Assembly (NCBI GenBank): GCA_947568835.1
Contig: OX387603.1
Span: 14,098,651-14,162,650 of the forward strand
Direction: 5' to 3'
Length of the DNA: 64,000 nt
From: Protonemura montana
Taxonomy: Eukaryota; Arthropoda; Insecta; Plecoptera; Nemouridae
How positions within the stretch are numbered: the first letter of the stretch is position 1; each line of letters begins with the position of its first letter. Position numbers and translations under genes: made by a program. A model generated the notes under the pieces. That model saw only the letters and a program-made list of their open reading frames with translations, did no database searches and was not told the DNA's origin. Below, piece after piece: positions 12,213-25,563 of the stretch.

Positions 12213-14207
12213 CCGTTGAATGATACAGAGTTGAGCTACCTAAACCGTAAAACGCACAAATACACGATAACTTTAAATGTCTAGTAAATGGTAATTTTTT
12301 AATGAATCCCAAATATAGATAAAAAAAAAAAAAATTCAACCCAACTTTACGAGTATATAGTATATACAGACAATGTAAATACTTGCTTCTAGGGCATGAA
12401 GCTGACATGAAGGAAAATTATTTCAATTACTTTTATTGCAGCTAATCTGAATACTTTGTGAAAAAAGTGTTCATAACCACGACTTTGACATTTCAATGCG
12501 CATATTGCGGGAGAAATGAAACTAGAAAGAAACATTTGCCCGTGTTCCAAGTAAAAAAAATGAAGAAACTGTACTGCAAAACGTGAATCTGCAATCATTT
12601 GCCAATGGGACGAGTGCCTTGACCCTGAACTAGGAAATAGAGAACGGAGAAATGAGCAAACCTGCTCACCATTCTATTAATTCATTATAAACTTAAATAA
12701 TAAAATTTGAATTTAAACATCCTCTTTCGAATGAGACGTCGTGATTTCTACAACCGGTATCACTTAGAAACCACAAAACGGAACCGACGATTTGTAAAAT
12801 GATCATCAAAGTTCAATTCAGATCAGCCACAGATTTGAGTTCAGAATTCATTTCCATTCGTGGTTCCTTCGTACGAATTAGCACCCAAACCGCATGCTTC
12901 AGGAGTGTATTGCTTTTCATTTCTCCAAGGTGATCTTGCGGTCACTGGTTCGTATACCTCCTGATTTATGTACGATTTGTCGCTTCTTACCTGTACGTGG
13001 AAGATGTTGGATAAAGAAGCTGGCCCATCCCAAAATTGTTATACAATTGTGAACTCCGCCATCATGGAGCTAACAGCACCCTACCTTTCACATGCAGAGC
13101 ATTTGCATGCTGTGTTTTATTTTATTTTATTTTTATACATGCATCGTCAGAATACTCAGGTGGCTCAAAGTACTTTTTTGTTCATAGCAAAGCAGCCATA
13201 ACCATTCTTAGGTACTATTATTTCCTCAGTCATTGACTAGTTTCCTGCTTACAAGGGCAAGTGACAGGATATGCCAACCCTGTTTAAATGTGATATAAAA
13301 CATTTTCATCACGACGCAATGAATTATATTTGCTATTTTATTCGATTCCGTTTGACAATTCAGCTCGTGTAGCGTTGGCAGATAATTGAAATCAATGTGA
13401 CCATCAATGCAGTCACGTATTGGAATTGCTAAACAGCATCATTGCCCAAAATGTAGCGATAATTTCACCCTGTCAGATGCAGACATTTGCATTGAGGAGA
13501 TCTGCAATCTTGACACTCACATTACAAAAGTCTTGCATGCATGAGCGATCCGCAAAGTAAAAGTAAGTCGTAACGTTTTTATCGAAAGTAAATCTCGTGC
13601 ACAAGAGCAAGTTTATATTCAAATCTCATAATTCGAAGACGGTTCAAACCAGGCTTGATTTCCTGCCAAAAAACGCTTTCTCGTCTGCGTCATAATCATT
13701 CTTCGAACATTGTTTGACAAGATCATGGTCAATGTCCACTTTCCAATGGCGGACTTCTGGTCTCTGGTAAGCGAAGCACGATTAAATCTTCTGTGCACCT
13801 ATGCCAGTGGCAAAGTAATTATTTGTCCGAAATTTGGGTGTTGATAATATAATTTTTCTAGGGGCTGTTTTTTTTTTGAAGTTTAGTTAAAGAGAGAAGG
13901 ATGATTTTGTGGCAAAGAGATTCAAGGAACGTTCTGTGTTAAATCATATGAGATAAAACATTTTAATTTGCTACGAATTTGAGTGACGTGTGAGGCGAGC
14001 AACCCCCCCCCCCTCTCCCCTAACCATCGAAAAGAAAATACATAAACTGACATTTTTTTTAGATATTTATTCACAATCTCTTCCAGTGACCACAATTGGT
14101 GGCGGCATGTTTATTACTAAAGAACGAATGCTTGTAATTGGCTGGAAATTTAATTTTCACCACGTAATTTTTTGTGAAAACTTGTCGAAACATTTAACCT
14201 AATGATA

Positions 14208-14215
14208 GTTGCGGG
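14208..14215 (+). repeat. hAT target-site duplication, left
   Basis: GTTGCGGG immediately precedes the CAGGGT terminus and is repeated exactly at 16287-16294. An 8-bp duplication is the hAT hallmark. Confidence 0.93.
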
Positions 14216-16286
14216 CAGGGTCGGATAGGCCCATTAGGCGACCGGGCAAATGCCCGAAGGGCCGGTGGGTTTTTAGTATACTTTAGGGCCGGTTGAATTT
14301 TATCTAAATAATTTGTGTATTTTCTAGTAATGTTTAACGAGAAAAATTAGCCGAGGACGACTTACATTCCCCAGAATCAAGGTGCCGGCCGGCCGTCGGC
14401 TCGCAATGAGCGGCCTGGCGGCAACTCTTTGCGTGCCGACGGCCGAGACTATGGAAACTACGGAAAATAACATTACGTTACGTAGAAGAATAAAAACACT
14501 GTGCTGCTTATGATGAAGTATATCGGCATGGTTCGCCGGCCTTTGTTTGACCGATTACCGCCTTGAAAATGTTTGTAGAAATGGAACCCGTGCTACTATT
14601 TCTAGTGTTTGGCGGCGTTAGGAAGGCTCTATCAAAGTATTAATTTCTTAAAAAATTGCGAAAAACATCTAGTATGCGCAATGGCTAACGAAAGAGTAGC
14701 ACTAGGTTTGCTTACTGCAATCAGTTCAGTTATAGGGCTGGTTTCCCTGTGATCGGGTCGTTTTGTTCAGTGCGTGAAGATTGCGTATATGCGTACCTAT
14801 AATGAGTGACAGTAATCTAGCGAGTGCAAACGACGACGATGGATCTGGATCAGGGAAAAGGAAATTGTTACAAGGGGGGGCGGAAAAGTTAAGATGTAAG
14901 CGGCAGAAATTGCTCAAAGAAGAGGCACAAAAGTGCTTTAAACTGACTGATTTGTTTACTAAAAGTTGCCAGTAAATGTGACGCCCGTTCCCAATGAGGC
15001 TCGACTTGTACCAACACCACCGGCGGCCCCGTCTGCGTTGGACATTCAGCCACAAACTTCAACCGATTTTCCAAGGATACAGCCAAATTTCCCAGACCAA
15101 GAAGTTGCAGCGGATGCGCCATTGTCACAACCCATAGCGCCAGAACAACTGGCTGGACAAGGTGAACACTTCAATCATTTTCAGAGGCCTATTAAATCGA
15201 ACGGGCCCATTTCTTCCGGGAGCACCCATTCCAGTCTTACGATAATTTACCCTTTAATGGACCAAAAGTGTTCAACAGAAAAGATGGGACAAATCGTCGC
15301 TGGTTAAGCTATGACACCAACCAGAAAGCTCTATTTTGCACCGTGTGCATCACTTATGGCGCTATTAACTCGGATTACGTGCAATTTAAGTCAATTGGTA
15401 TGACGGACTAGCGCCATGTTTACACTCGCATAGAAGAACATGAAAGAAGTGTACATCACTGCGAAAACACCCAAAGCCACATTTTGAATTCTTCAGGGAG
15501 AGACGTCGAGTCATTGCTCTTTTCTAAATACACGGATTTAAGAAATGAGCAAGTAAAGAAGCGCCGACAGACGTTAGAACGCATCATCGAAATTGTGAAA
15601 TTAATAGGGAAACGCGAGCTGAGTTACAGAGGGGGCACCGAGGCGGCTTACACGCTCGATGACGCTACGCTGGACCACGGAAATTTTTTAGAACTTGTGC
15701 TACTTCTGGGCAAGTAGGTACGACATTGTTCAAAAGGACCATCTAGACAATGTAATCCAAAAATCAAAGGCGGCGAAAAAATCCGGGAGCAAAAAACGCG
15801 GTGGACTTGTAACACTATTATCTAAAACAACTGTGAACTACGTTGTGGACGCTATCAAACAATTAATTCAATCGACAATTTCAAACAGTGTACGCGATGC
15901 TGGAATGTTTTCAGTTCAAATTGACACTACACAGGATAATACGGTGAAAAACCAATGCTCTGTGACAATGATGAAATCATCAACATTGTTGCAGAAAAAA
16001 ACACTCTGTTGCGCCAAAAATTGTTGCTGTGATACTGCAAAGGTACGTGGTATATAGTGTATTTTTCTTTCGCTGATAAATCTACATAATAAAACTTGAT
16101 AATTTAAAACAAAGAAACAAATGAGTAACATAAAATAATGTTATAAATAAGTGAAAACGTATACCAATTTACTGCGTTCGTTATCGAAAAAACAAAAAAT
16201 ACAACCTTTTCAAGGGGGGGGGGGGGGGGAGGGGGCCGATTTTATTTGAAATGCCCGGGCCGGTTTTTTTCCCCAATCCAACCCTG
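14216..16286 (+). mobile_element. hAT DNA transposon, complete ends, broken transposase
   Basis: The 2071-bp element begins CAGGGTCGGATAGG and ends with the reverse complement of CAGGGTTGGATTGG, a short terminal inverted repeat of hAT type. Perfect 8-bp target duplications flank it. Inside, plus-strand frames resemble the N-terminal half of hAT transposases of the ZMYM1-like/DUF4371 kind: a basic start from 14802, a TTF-type zinc-finger region around 15230-15480 (cysteines in FCTVCITYG), and the domain with ILNSSGRDVE, DNVIQKSKAAKKSGSKKRGG and FSVQIDTTQD (about 15480-15960). The frame is broken by at least two stop codons and one frame change. The rest of the RNase-H-like catalytic fold and the hATC dimerisation region are missing before the right end, so the copy is nonautonomous. 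A poly-G run sits at about 16216-16229. Confidence 0.93.
14802..15960 (+). pseudogene. Broken hAT transposase (N-terminal half)
   Basis: Remnant coding region inside the hAT element. The opening frame at 14802-14975 is acidic then Lys-rich; a second frame covers 14966-15307; a third covers 15484-15717 and a fourth continues to about 16057. Joined only by similarity, they follow the order zinc finger then DUF4371-like region. TTCAAATTGACACTACACAG encodes QIDTTQD, which corresponds to the first catalytic Asp region (D-x-T/S) of hAT enzymes. No later catalytic residues are present. It cannot make an active transposase. Confidence 0.8.
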
Positions 16287-16294
16287 GTTGCGGG
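16287..16294 (+). repeat. hAT target-site duplication, right
   Basis: GTTGCGGG directly follows the right terminus and is identical to 14208-14215. Confidence 0.93.
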
Positions 16295-19200
16295 TGACCG
16301 AGCGCTGAAAACATATATGAAAGTGACACCTTATTATAAAGACTTGTTGTAAAAAATATTGAAGCAGGGAAATTTTTTTGGGCATTGCTGATAGTTTCCA
16401 AGATGCAGTGTGATAAGAACGGGTTTCCTTGTGATGTTTAAACCCACTTTCGCGACGTGTGTCTAACATGTACTTCCTTATCAGTTCGCACGCGTCGTCA
16501 TTCGCGTGCATTTAAACTTTGAAACGCACGAGATGCATTCTCTTTTGTGACTAATATGTCTCGCTGCTGAAATCTGAACAAACAAAACGAAATCGCAGCT
16601 TTCCTGGGATTCACCGTGTGTCAACTTTCCATTATAACTGCATGCAACTGGAATATTTAGAGAGAGGCATATGTATATCTATATATAAAAAAACATTTTT
16701 CATAATATTTATGATCTTAATAATTAGGCACTTTCTTTCTGGCACTTTACCACAAATCATGCGCACGTTTTGTCGCTTCTGTCTTCACAGCCGCTGCTCG
16801 GTTTAATCGACATGGCAATTAAAATCGACATTTTATATCGAAAGTTTGTCATAGCGTTGAGTAATGCATGTCGTACAGACACCGAATTTTTTAAAATACA
16901 ATTATTTTTCTGCCAGTGAACCATGTTAGAAACTGCATTCATTGATTAATGGGTGTGTTTAATTATTCAATTACGCATAATTGCTCGTTAATTACCAATA
17001 GAATAAATCAGGTCACCTACGTCAAGGAAGCTAAGTACATTGACAGCATGCATGGAAACAAAAACGAAAAACGGAACAAATATTCAAAATAAAATTTGTG
17101 TCGTGTCATTAGGTTTGATTTGTTGTTTACAAATTTCTCCTCAAACAAATTAATATAACTTGTAATAATACAGTTTGTCATTGTTAGTATCATGACCGCT
17201 GATAAGATGTTCAGTGAGTGGACGATGACCACTCTGTAGTCTGTACCGAGAGCACCATACAGCATTTTGTAATGCAATGAGTTTTAACCATCTCAATCGA
17301 GAACTAGCCGTCTATATTAAGATTGAATAGTAACTGGTTTGACCCCCAGCCATGACTATTCTGATTAGTTAGGTCAGCGCGTCATTGTTCGGACAGGCGT
17401 TTTTTCGATCGTGCGGAACTAAAACGCTAATGGCATACTTTTACCTTTGCTTTTAGCTCTTTTGCTAAGTGTTTTATCCGTTTCCTAAGGAAGCTGAAGA
17501 ATACTTAGCATAACGTTTGAAAATTTGACTCACCCATCGTCTTAACCTTCAGAGAAACACGACCTAGATGCACAAAAATATAAACAGAGAAAATCCTAGG
17601 TCAAGATACGGTTCAAGATGTGTTGACCCCGGCGGGTAAAGAAACAAATACGCGTTATACGCATGTGCGTGTTATAATCAAAACAATAGCCTGTTTCATG
17701 ACTTCGAAATATTACAGCTATAAGCGTGAACTTTCAAAATCAAAGGTGTGGCGAGATTGTTTTCGTCGTGGTTTTGGTATTTCCAAAACTGCTTTGAGTC
17801 AACCGAAACAAGTTTAAATACACTACGGGCCACTTCTTCACGCACATTTAGGTATATTTTCACAAAATATGACCACAGAATTGTTACGCATCTTAACATT
17901 GCGTTTGCCTTTACCTTTGAAAAGGCATCAAGCTCGTGCATTGCGCATGGAAGAATGCGTGAGTTAAATAGGCAAATATTTATTGCAGTACACTTTCTCA
18001 AGCACCGCTTTTCTTGATACCCATATTCGCGTTTTCGGAACGCGGCTCTAATTTCTCGGTCAAAACGTAAGGAGCCACGTGATTCGAGCGTTCGTTTACC
18101 AGCTGCTCCGGATGTCCCATTGTAATTTGTGTCCATGTCTTTATATTTTACCGCCAAGAAATAGGAAACAAAAGAGTTAGCTAGGCTAATGATATGCTAA
18201 TTACTTGGTGTAAGTAATACAATATCGTTAAACGATCAGCAAGGTTAAACGGTAGGCAGGAACAGGTTGAAAATTGAAAAATAAAATTGCTCTCGCAGTT
18301 TTTTAAATGCCTTGTGGATGTAACACCAAGCATGCCTAATCTGCAATTGAAGTGATTTTGCGTTTGATTCGTATAATTTTAGCGGGATGTCTAAGAAACC
18401 GTTGTTGTTATCGCCCGTTTGCAACAAAAAATAAATAAACGGCAAAATGAACTCATGGTCAGACCAAGAATGCAGCTGACTTGTTTCACACTGTTTTCAA
18501 TTGTGGAATCGTGATGTTTCAATTGTCAATTGGGAGCGTTTATCACTTAGAACTGAAAGCTGAACAAATCTTTGCAGAAAATGATCGAATTTGTTCGAAG
18601 TTGGGACACAGGGCACGTAATTTGGGGCATAATCATTGAAAATAGAAAGTACTGTTGGTAATTGGCACCTGTAAACAACCACGATATACTGGTATTGTCT
18701 TCAGGGGCGCTTGTAAATCGCTCGGAAAGATACCAAGAATAAAATTTCTTTCCAAAACACGAAAGTTCTTTGCGTACCAGATGCACTAGGCAAAGATTGT
18801 GGCGCCCCGACAAACCTAGTGCTCCTCGTCGAATCGAAACCGGACGACCTCGTTGGGATCTGACTTTTGAGGGCCGACACACCATCCACATCTCCTCTGT
18901 TGCCACATCCACGTCCACAATTGCTCCAGGTGGAGAATATTTGCTTCACAATACTGCGCGCCCACGAAAAATTCAGAATGTTAAGCGCCAACACACATTT
19001 CAACAGATATTTATTTAGGTTTTTGATGGCCCCGAATTCCATTCATGACAATAACTATGTCTATATATATACTTACCTTACTTGTCATTCCGTTTCTTCG
19101 TGCATTCGCATCTTTTCCTTATAGGGAATTTACCTGTTGGCAAACTATACGTATATTTTAAATTTCTCTCCAATTATCTTCAAATAAGTCTTCATCTTGC

Positions 19201-22200
19201 CTCATATGTCTTGACACTTTTTCTCTCCTCTTAACGTGGATCCTCTGGTCAGTTGGTCTTCAGCGACCTCTAGAGCCATTATCTTACCGATATATTACCT
19301 CTAGAGCCAGTGAAAGCACCACTAATCATTGCCACCTAATTACGGTGTTTGTGCGCTGACCGCGAGGACGATCGGAGAGGTCAAAACATGCACGTCTTCT
19401 CCGGTAGACACCTCGTGGCCCGAAGAATGGAGAGTCATGGCCACAGCCAGAGTTCGAAGCTCTCAGACAAAGAGGTCGTCTGCCTATGGTGTCAAATGTT
19501 ATTGGTGGCCAGCCGATTGGTAAAAGGCTAATCCGCGACCAGTTGTTTGGTGTCGTGAGATGGCGATTGCCGAGGAGTGTCTTAAAATCGTAAATCCTAA
19601 AGTGCATTTGTCATTTTTTTATCTTGATTCGGTTACGAAACTGGAATAAGAAGTTTCAGAGCCACCCGAAGTTTCGTAGATTGGAATGATTGATTTCTTA
19701 GGCGTTTTGCATGTATGTGTGGTTGCAATATTGTTATATCATAAACAGGAACAGATATTTAAAAGGTTTGTTCCATAAAGTTTGCTCGGTCTTCTTCGCT
19801 CTATCGATCCTATTTGGAAATGGTTACGCAAGATTAGAGTAGGTGGTGTAATTTATGCGTGCAGAAATTCACTGTAAACGTGTGAAGGTGTAAACGTAGG
19901 TAGAAAACGGAGAGCCAGGTGACGTGCGCCTACTTTAAACATTCTCTTAGAATGTAACTGAGCTCTTCAAATTTGTTTTACGTTCGACAAAGACCGGAGA
20001 CGACTAAAAATGATAGGTATTAGTTAACTTTTTGATTATCGGCAACAAAAACTGCAAGAAAACGCTCGTCCAATACGTGGTCTTCAAGGCTGTTCGATTG
20101 AGCGCAATGCCCAGCATTGAAATCACCAGTGGCGTGAACTAGGCGCCTGCAATCGGCGACAGGCGACGGACGGAACTTTGCAATTTTGAGAACCACGCCG
20201 AGTGCCTTCCTATTCGCATCAGTCCAATGTCAAATTCATTTAGATATAACAGCTAATGATAGGTCTATACGAACTCAGAAATCCTTTACGGTATCCGGTG
20301 ACTCGTGAATTCTAGACGTAAGAAAAAGCGAAAATGAAAAAGCGAGGAAGAAAATAATTGGTTTTTCTAACTTCTTTCCTCAAAACTCTTAAAATGTCTA
20401 CAACTTAAGTGCACTGCTAGTACACAACCTTGCAGCCTTGTCGGTGAAAAGTATCCACGCCACTGTCCCCAGCGCTGTCCAACGTCCCCGCCCAAGTCCC
20501 AGCTGGCTTACAGCCTGGCCGCTAGACCCTGAAGATAGTCACAGGCGAGACTCGAACCTTGGTGCTTCAACAAACGCACTCAACCTATCGACAAGACGCT
20601 TATTCGAATCGAATGGTTATTCTAACTATTTGGAGCCTTTATGTTTTCATCGTGGGCGTTTGTCGGCTACAGGTTCGCTAACGTAGATATCATCCCATGT
20701 GCTATTACAGATAAGAGATACTATCAATTGGGCGGAGCAATCACGTCTATTATACTCATCATTGTCACTAGAGGAATTGCTTTTGTGTGTGTACACTTTA
20801 TAATGAAATACATTATCTATGTGAGCAACACCCACTCATATCGTGTACAGTAGTGATCACCGTTACTTGGTTAACTCTGATCAGTAGACGATGTAATCGC
20901 CGTACGTTCAGACGTTAGCGTTATTTCAGATAACGTAGACCTATAGCTACTCAACATTTTACTTTTTTTCTAGTCTTTGGTTCATTATGGCATCCGTCAT
21001 GCCATTGTTAGTTTACTTTCCACTAACATACTTGGTAGGATGGTATGTATGTAGGTACACACATCCTTTTGTGGGAACAAGACGGTAACCACATTTAATG
21101 TGTTGTAGGTTTTTGTGTGTTTTTTGATTTTCCACGATTTTTCGTTTCAAAAATTACATGCAAATAATAATATCGTGTCAGTTGTATAGAAAGCTCACAT
21201 TCACGTGTGAGAAACGGCGTGCTACCATCGTACAGTAATTCATGTTCACCCATCGAGGTTATATCGTTTTCAAAAGGTCAAGTGCCAAATAGGCAAGTAT
21301 AAGAACGACGACCACGCGAGTCCAGTAAGATTTTAGCAGCGAGCGTCTTTATGAATAATTTGTGTAACTGGATAATTACTATCTGTAAGTCCCTCTAATT
21401 GACAAGCAAATCGATTTCCACGACTCATCTCGTTTTGAGTCATAACTGTAGACGCTCATGATGACTCTTTATGGTCTGCTTTCTTTTCCGCATATGCACC
21501 GAGACTCTGAAAGTCTACCGAGCGCCTACAAAACCACAAATGCTCATTGATTTGAATTCGATTATCGATTGAACTAAATTCAAAATAGACAACAGTTGCA
21601 TAACCAGTTATCTGTATGAAAACTAGTGTCTCGGTTGTGATGAAAAACAAAAAAGGGACTAGTGGAATATTTGATCTAGTTCGATAAGATGTCACACGTG
21701 TGGAGACGATAGACTTTACAAAGATGCATTCTATGGTACGACCTACATCAACACCCGCCTAAATGGGCAAAAAAACCTGCCAAGATGAAATAGGTAAATG
21801 TTAAAGAGTCTCGATTAGCTGTAATTACGCGTGCTAGTCGGGTGGTTGGGGAAAATCACAGGCTGCGGATTGGAAAAATGGCAAGACGCGTAGAGAATGC
21901 GAGACGAGAATAACCAAGCCTTTATTTTGCGCGAACGGAACCATGATGCCAACAGATAAAACTTGCCATGAGTTCAAGAGACTTGACGAAGAATTCGCAC
22001 ACAAGACGTCGGCATCTCGATTGCCAATTAGACCTACGAACATTGTGCATCTTTTGTATAATTCGCAGCAATGTGATCTACTATTAATTAATTATTGAAT
22101 TACGAATGCAAGCGGTGGCTCGTACGAGAAAAAAAAACTAAACCGGAAGGTTGTTTGTGAGGTACTTACGAACGTCAGATATATAGGATGGATTGTTATG

Positions 22201-25137
22201 GGTTGTTGCAATTACGACACTTGTACATACATTTTGGACGTGTTCTTTTGTACTTGACCTTAATTGCGATTCAAGTAGATAATAATGGGGACGGCCTTTT
22301 TAATTGAGACCAGGTTCAATCAAAATCTCACTCATCTCGATTAGCTGGCTCATAATTCATAATTGGCCCACCGTTGAAACTTTCAAAGGAAGCTTCACTT
22401 TTTTATTTATGGATTCAAGATTACTTATAGCTGCATATTGATTAGTATTGATTCAAATTCATCGAAATTAACCGTGATAATTTGCATTTTGGGAATTTTA
22501 GAATGATATGCGTCGTTCGATAACATGTTTAAAACAACAATTTGGTCGGCATCTTCAAATAATGAAAGTAGGCCTAAAGCCCACTTCACACGTTACGTCT
22601 TTGTCTTTGAAATTAATTTAATCAAAAAACTACTTTAAAATCCCTCCTATGTGATACAATCATTTGATAACAGGTTTTGTTTTCTCTGCGAAGTTTTTTT
22701 TTTTCGGATTCGTTTTTGAGAAATGTTGTTGGCCAACTTAGCTTCATCTCACTTTTGTGTTACTACCTACATCCCAAAATGGAAGTGGAATCTTTCCAAG
22801 CTAAAAAATGGATCAGCGCTAACTAAAATTTCAGACATCGGTACGGTAACGTCAAATACTTTAGCTTTCCCTTCCAGTTATGAAATGGGGTGGGTAGATT
22901 AATTAAACGTGATTGTTTAGTAAACATTTGCAATTGAAGCTAATTTCTAGTTTGTATATCAAACTGTATCAAACTGCACCTGTTTCTTCCAAGACAAAAG
23001 CAAATAGCTAGAAATGCAATTGACAAGCGAGCAAGAAAACGAAAACAAATCGCATTAATTCGATAGACGGACGACAAGCATCGCCGACTCGACTACTGGG
23101 CATATCATCGCAAAACAAAGCAAAAGCAGGCATTATACCTACGCGAATCGAAGTCTAACCAAATACAAAAGCAAAACCGTCAACCGTGAATCAGTCTAAG
23201 TTACAGCCTTGGCAAAATGTAGGTGACTGTGGTATGGTAACCGCAAAGCTGGCTAGCTCGACTAATTACAGGTTAAGTTTGTTTGCTTGGCCTACAGGAA
23301 TGAATTACTACAGTTGTTGGCTTGGCGATGAATTGAGTGACCGTTGCAGCGAATCAAATTTGTTTCTGAAGCAATGTTTTTTTTCATCAAATTTTCGAGC
23401 TTTTTAAATTAGTGAGCTACGAAGAAATGCATTAAAAAAGGATGCTGCTGTTTAGAATAATGTGTGTCCGCTTATTTTAATTTTTTTCGCGGATTAAACT
23501 GAGGATGACTATCTAAAATGCACTTTCGCGAAGACAAAAAATGTACCTGTGTGGTTCTCCTAATGGATTTTAGAAACAAAATAAGCTGACCAATTTTTAG
23601 AAACTGTATTTTCGAACGTTTCAAATAAACAGTTCACAGCCACAGGTATGCAGTTCGTCCTTTACACTAATTCTTTCACTTCATTTATTTAATTAAATAA
23701 AACGCTTTTAAAAATTACTGTACTTTTCTCTTCTAGTTATGAGGTCACACTTTTTTTTTATATATTATTGTGTTTAAAATTCAGTGCCAGTTCTCACACG
23801 GAATAATGACTATTATTTTTATTTTTAAAAAGCATTCGGTTTTGAGTGCTCCTTTTCTTGCCAAAATCTTACATGCTGAAATCATCGGGCTTTTCAAAAC
23901 GTGGTCTAGCAACCCACACTTTTTTGTTGTTTTATATTAAAATTGCGTTAAACCTGTTCTTTATTACATATTACCTTTAATTGTATCAAATTGGGGTACT
24001 TAGTTTTGCGACACAGCCCTGTTTTTAATATGCTGAAACAATCTACATCATGTTTATGACTGACGCTTTTTTTTGTACACAATAAAATTCAAATCCACTA
24101 CATTATTTTGTTGTCGTAATATACTAGGACAACATGTTAAATTAATCTAAATGCAGCATACTTTTCTAACGGCTGGAATGAGTGTTGCCTTGTTTTTACT
24201 TTTAACTAGGCTTTTAAGCAAAAAAACTAGTTCCAGTACATCGCATGACTCATACAATCATCATTCCTAACTTCTCACGATATACTAGAAAATATTTCGT
24301 TGCTCCAAAAAATCAAGACTATAATTTAAGCTCCTCGGGCCAAATATAACCTCTCTCTAGACCAATCAATCTTGCCGGGAGATAATTGGAATTAATTGAT
24401 TCATGGTTTCGGGCTAAGAACTTAGCTCGGAGGTAAATCTTTAGAAAGCGAACACACATGCAGCGCCTTTTTTTGTTAAACGATGAAGTAATTAACATAT
24501 CCTTTCGCCCTTGGATGTTACAATTTAGAAATTGAGCAGCGTTTCCGACACGGATGCAGATGGGATGTGTTCGGTTGTCAGCCACATCCCCAGCGTGGTC
24601 GCCGATGCAGGAATTAACTTGCGAGAGTAGTTTTGTCGCTCTCAATCAACATCACTCGTAGACGCTGAAAAAACGCGCTAATTAAAATACGAAATAATTA
24701 CGGCACACACTAAGCAAGTGCTGAAACCACAAGCCAACAAATGCATCTCAAGATCATGCTTGCCGAAAGGCCAGATGAACCTAATTATATCCTTTCGCTT
24801 CTAAATGTTTGATATTTTCGGCTGTGTCGGTTATCCCTCAATTAAAAGCACTCACTTATATGACTGAAAAAGAAGATTCGAAGTCGATTTAACAATGAAT
24901 AGCTTTATCAGGAGTTGAATAGTGAAAACATTTTGGCATCATCAGTTATTATTTGAAACCGCCGGGTTGAAATAAGTGCATCGAATTGAACGTGACTCCC
25001 TGAGGGACGAACATAAAAAATTAATTAACACATTTGCATTGTTTCTACGCACTGATATCGCATAAGAAACTGAATAAATTAACTTTGAGTTTGTAGTTTT
25101 TGTCAGATTTTAAGCTTTCTGCTGAGAAAATGTACCT
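16295..25137. other. Intron-like noncoding DNA
   Basis: No convincing exon. Overlapping open frames near 18.55-19.12 kb and 19.33-19.61 kb sit in two slightly GC-richer islands but match no family I recognise and lack consistent splice sites. A tRNA-like B-box region on the minus strand lies at about 20510-20600. Confidence 0.45.
20500..20605 (-). repeat. Possible tRNA-derived SINE head
   Basis: Read on the minus strand, the sequence has a GGTTGAGTG segment resembling an A box and, about 25 bases later, GGTTCGAGTCTC, a good match to the RNA polymerase III B box. A GC-richer stretch follows. No second copy or target duplication was found here, so this is only a candidate SINE or tRNA relic. 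Confidence 0.35.
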
Positions 25138-25348
25138 ACCGGCAGCAAGTGGTACGGCCAGGTGCCACCTAATGGCGCTTGCGGCAATCTTTTATAACAA
25201 ACGACCCAAAATATCTAAACATGGATATCAATCGTTGAGGTTAGCTTTAAAAAATTTTAATTGAGCGTAAACCAGTCTCAAAAGCGAGTAATTTGAGAGA
25301 AAATAACAAAATTAAGTTTCTTAATACTTGAGACGACGGTGAAACGAA
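25138..25348 (-). repeat. Dispersed repeat R1, copy 2
   Basis: On the minus strand this reads through the R1 blocks AATTACTCGC, GACTGGTTTACGCTCAATT, GCTAACCTCAACGATTGAT, ATATTTTGGGTCG and GCAAGCGCCATTAGGTGGCA. It lies about 200 bp upstream of the first PEAK-like coding exon. The part after the GCGCCATTAGGTGGC core is poorly conserved. Confidence 0.7.
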
Positions 25349-25523
25349 AGTAAAGCAGTCATTTGGTGGCTATTTTTCACTAAGACAGCGTAACTTCAGC
25401 GCTGTAGTGGTACGAAATTGATCAGGAAATTAACCAACGACGACATGGTCATTGACCAACAATTAATATCAATCAATAAATCGATTTGGGAACAAGCTTT
25501 AACATGATCAATTCTTTCTTCTA

Positions 25524-25563
25524 GATGCTCGCCATCACTCGGATGTCTCCGTCGTGACCAACC
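25524..25563 (+). promoter_or_regulatory. 5' UTR stretch with a short upstream ORF
   Basis: Directly after the acceptor TTTCTTCTAG an ATG at 25524 opens a frame of 10 codons ending in TGA, just before the conserved start at 25564. If the transcript begins upstream, this uORF could lower translation of the pseudokinase. That is inferred from position only. Confidence 0.4.

Larger units (their letters stand above)
5660..14207. other. Intron-like noncoding DNA
   Basis: No frame here resembles a known protein. The stretch contains A/T-rich sequence, a (CAT)n microsatellite at 10199-10230, one copy of a repeat also found near 57.3 kb (9059-9190), and one copy of a four-member dispersed repeat (11880-12212). 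The open frames of 60-110 codons are scattered on both strands, as expected by chance in AT-rich DNA. Confidence 0.5.

Noticed and set aside
18547-19124. Overlapping open frames of 80-120 codons on both strands
   Set aside because: No family similarity, competing frames on both strands and no consistent splice sites. Some resemblance to 57.65 kb (CTCCTCGT...ATCGAAAC) is too weak to call a repeat.
19326-19607. GC-richer island with frames on both strands
   Set aside because: Could be an old repeat, but no second clear copy, domain or splice support was found.
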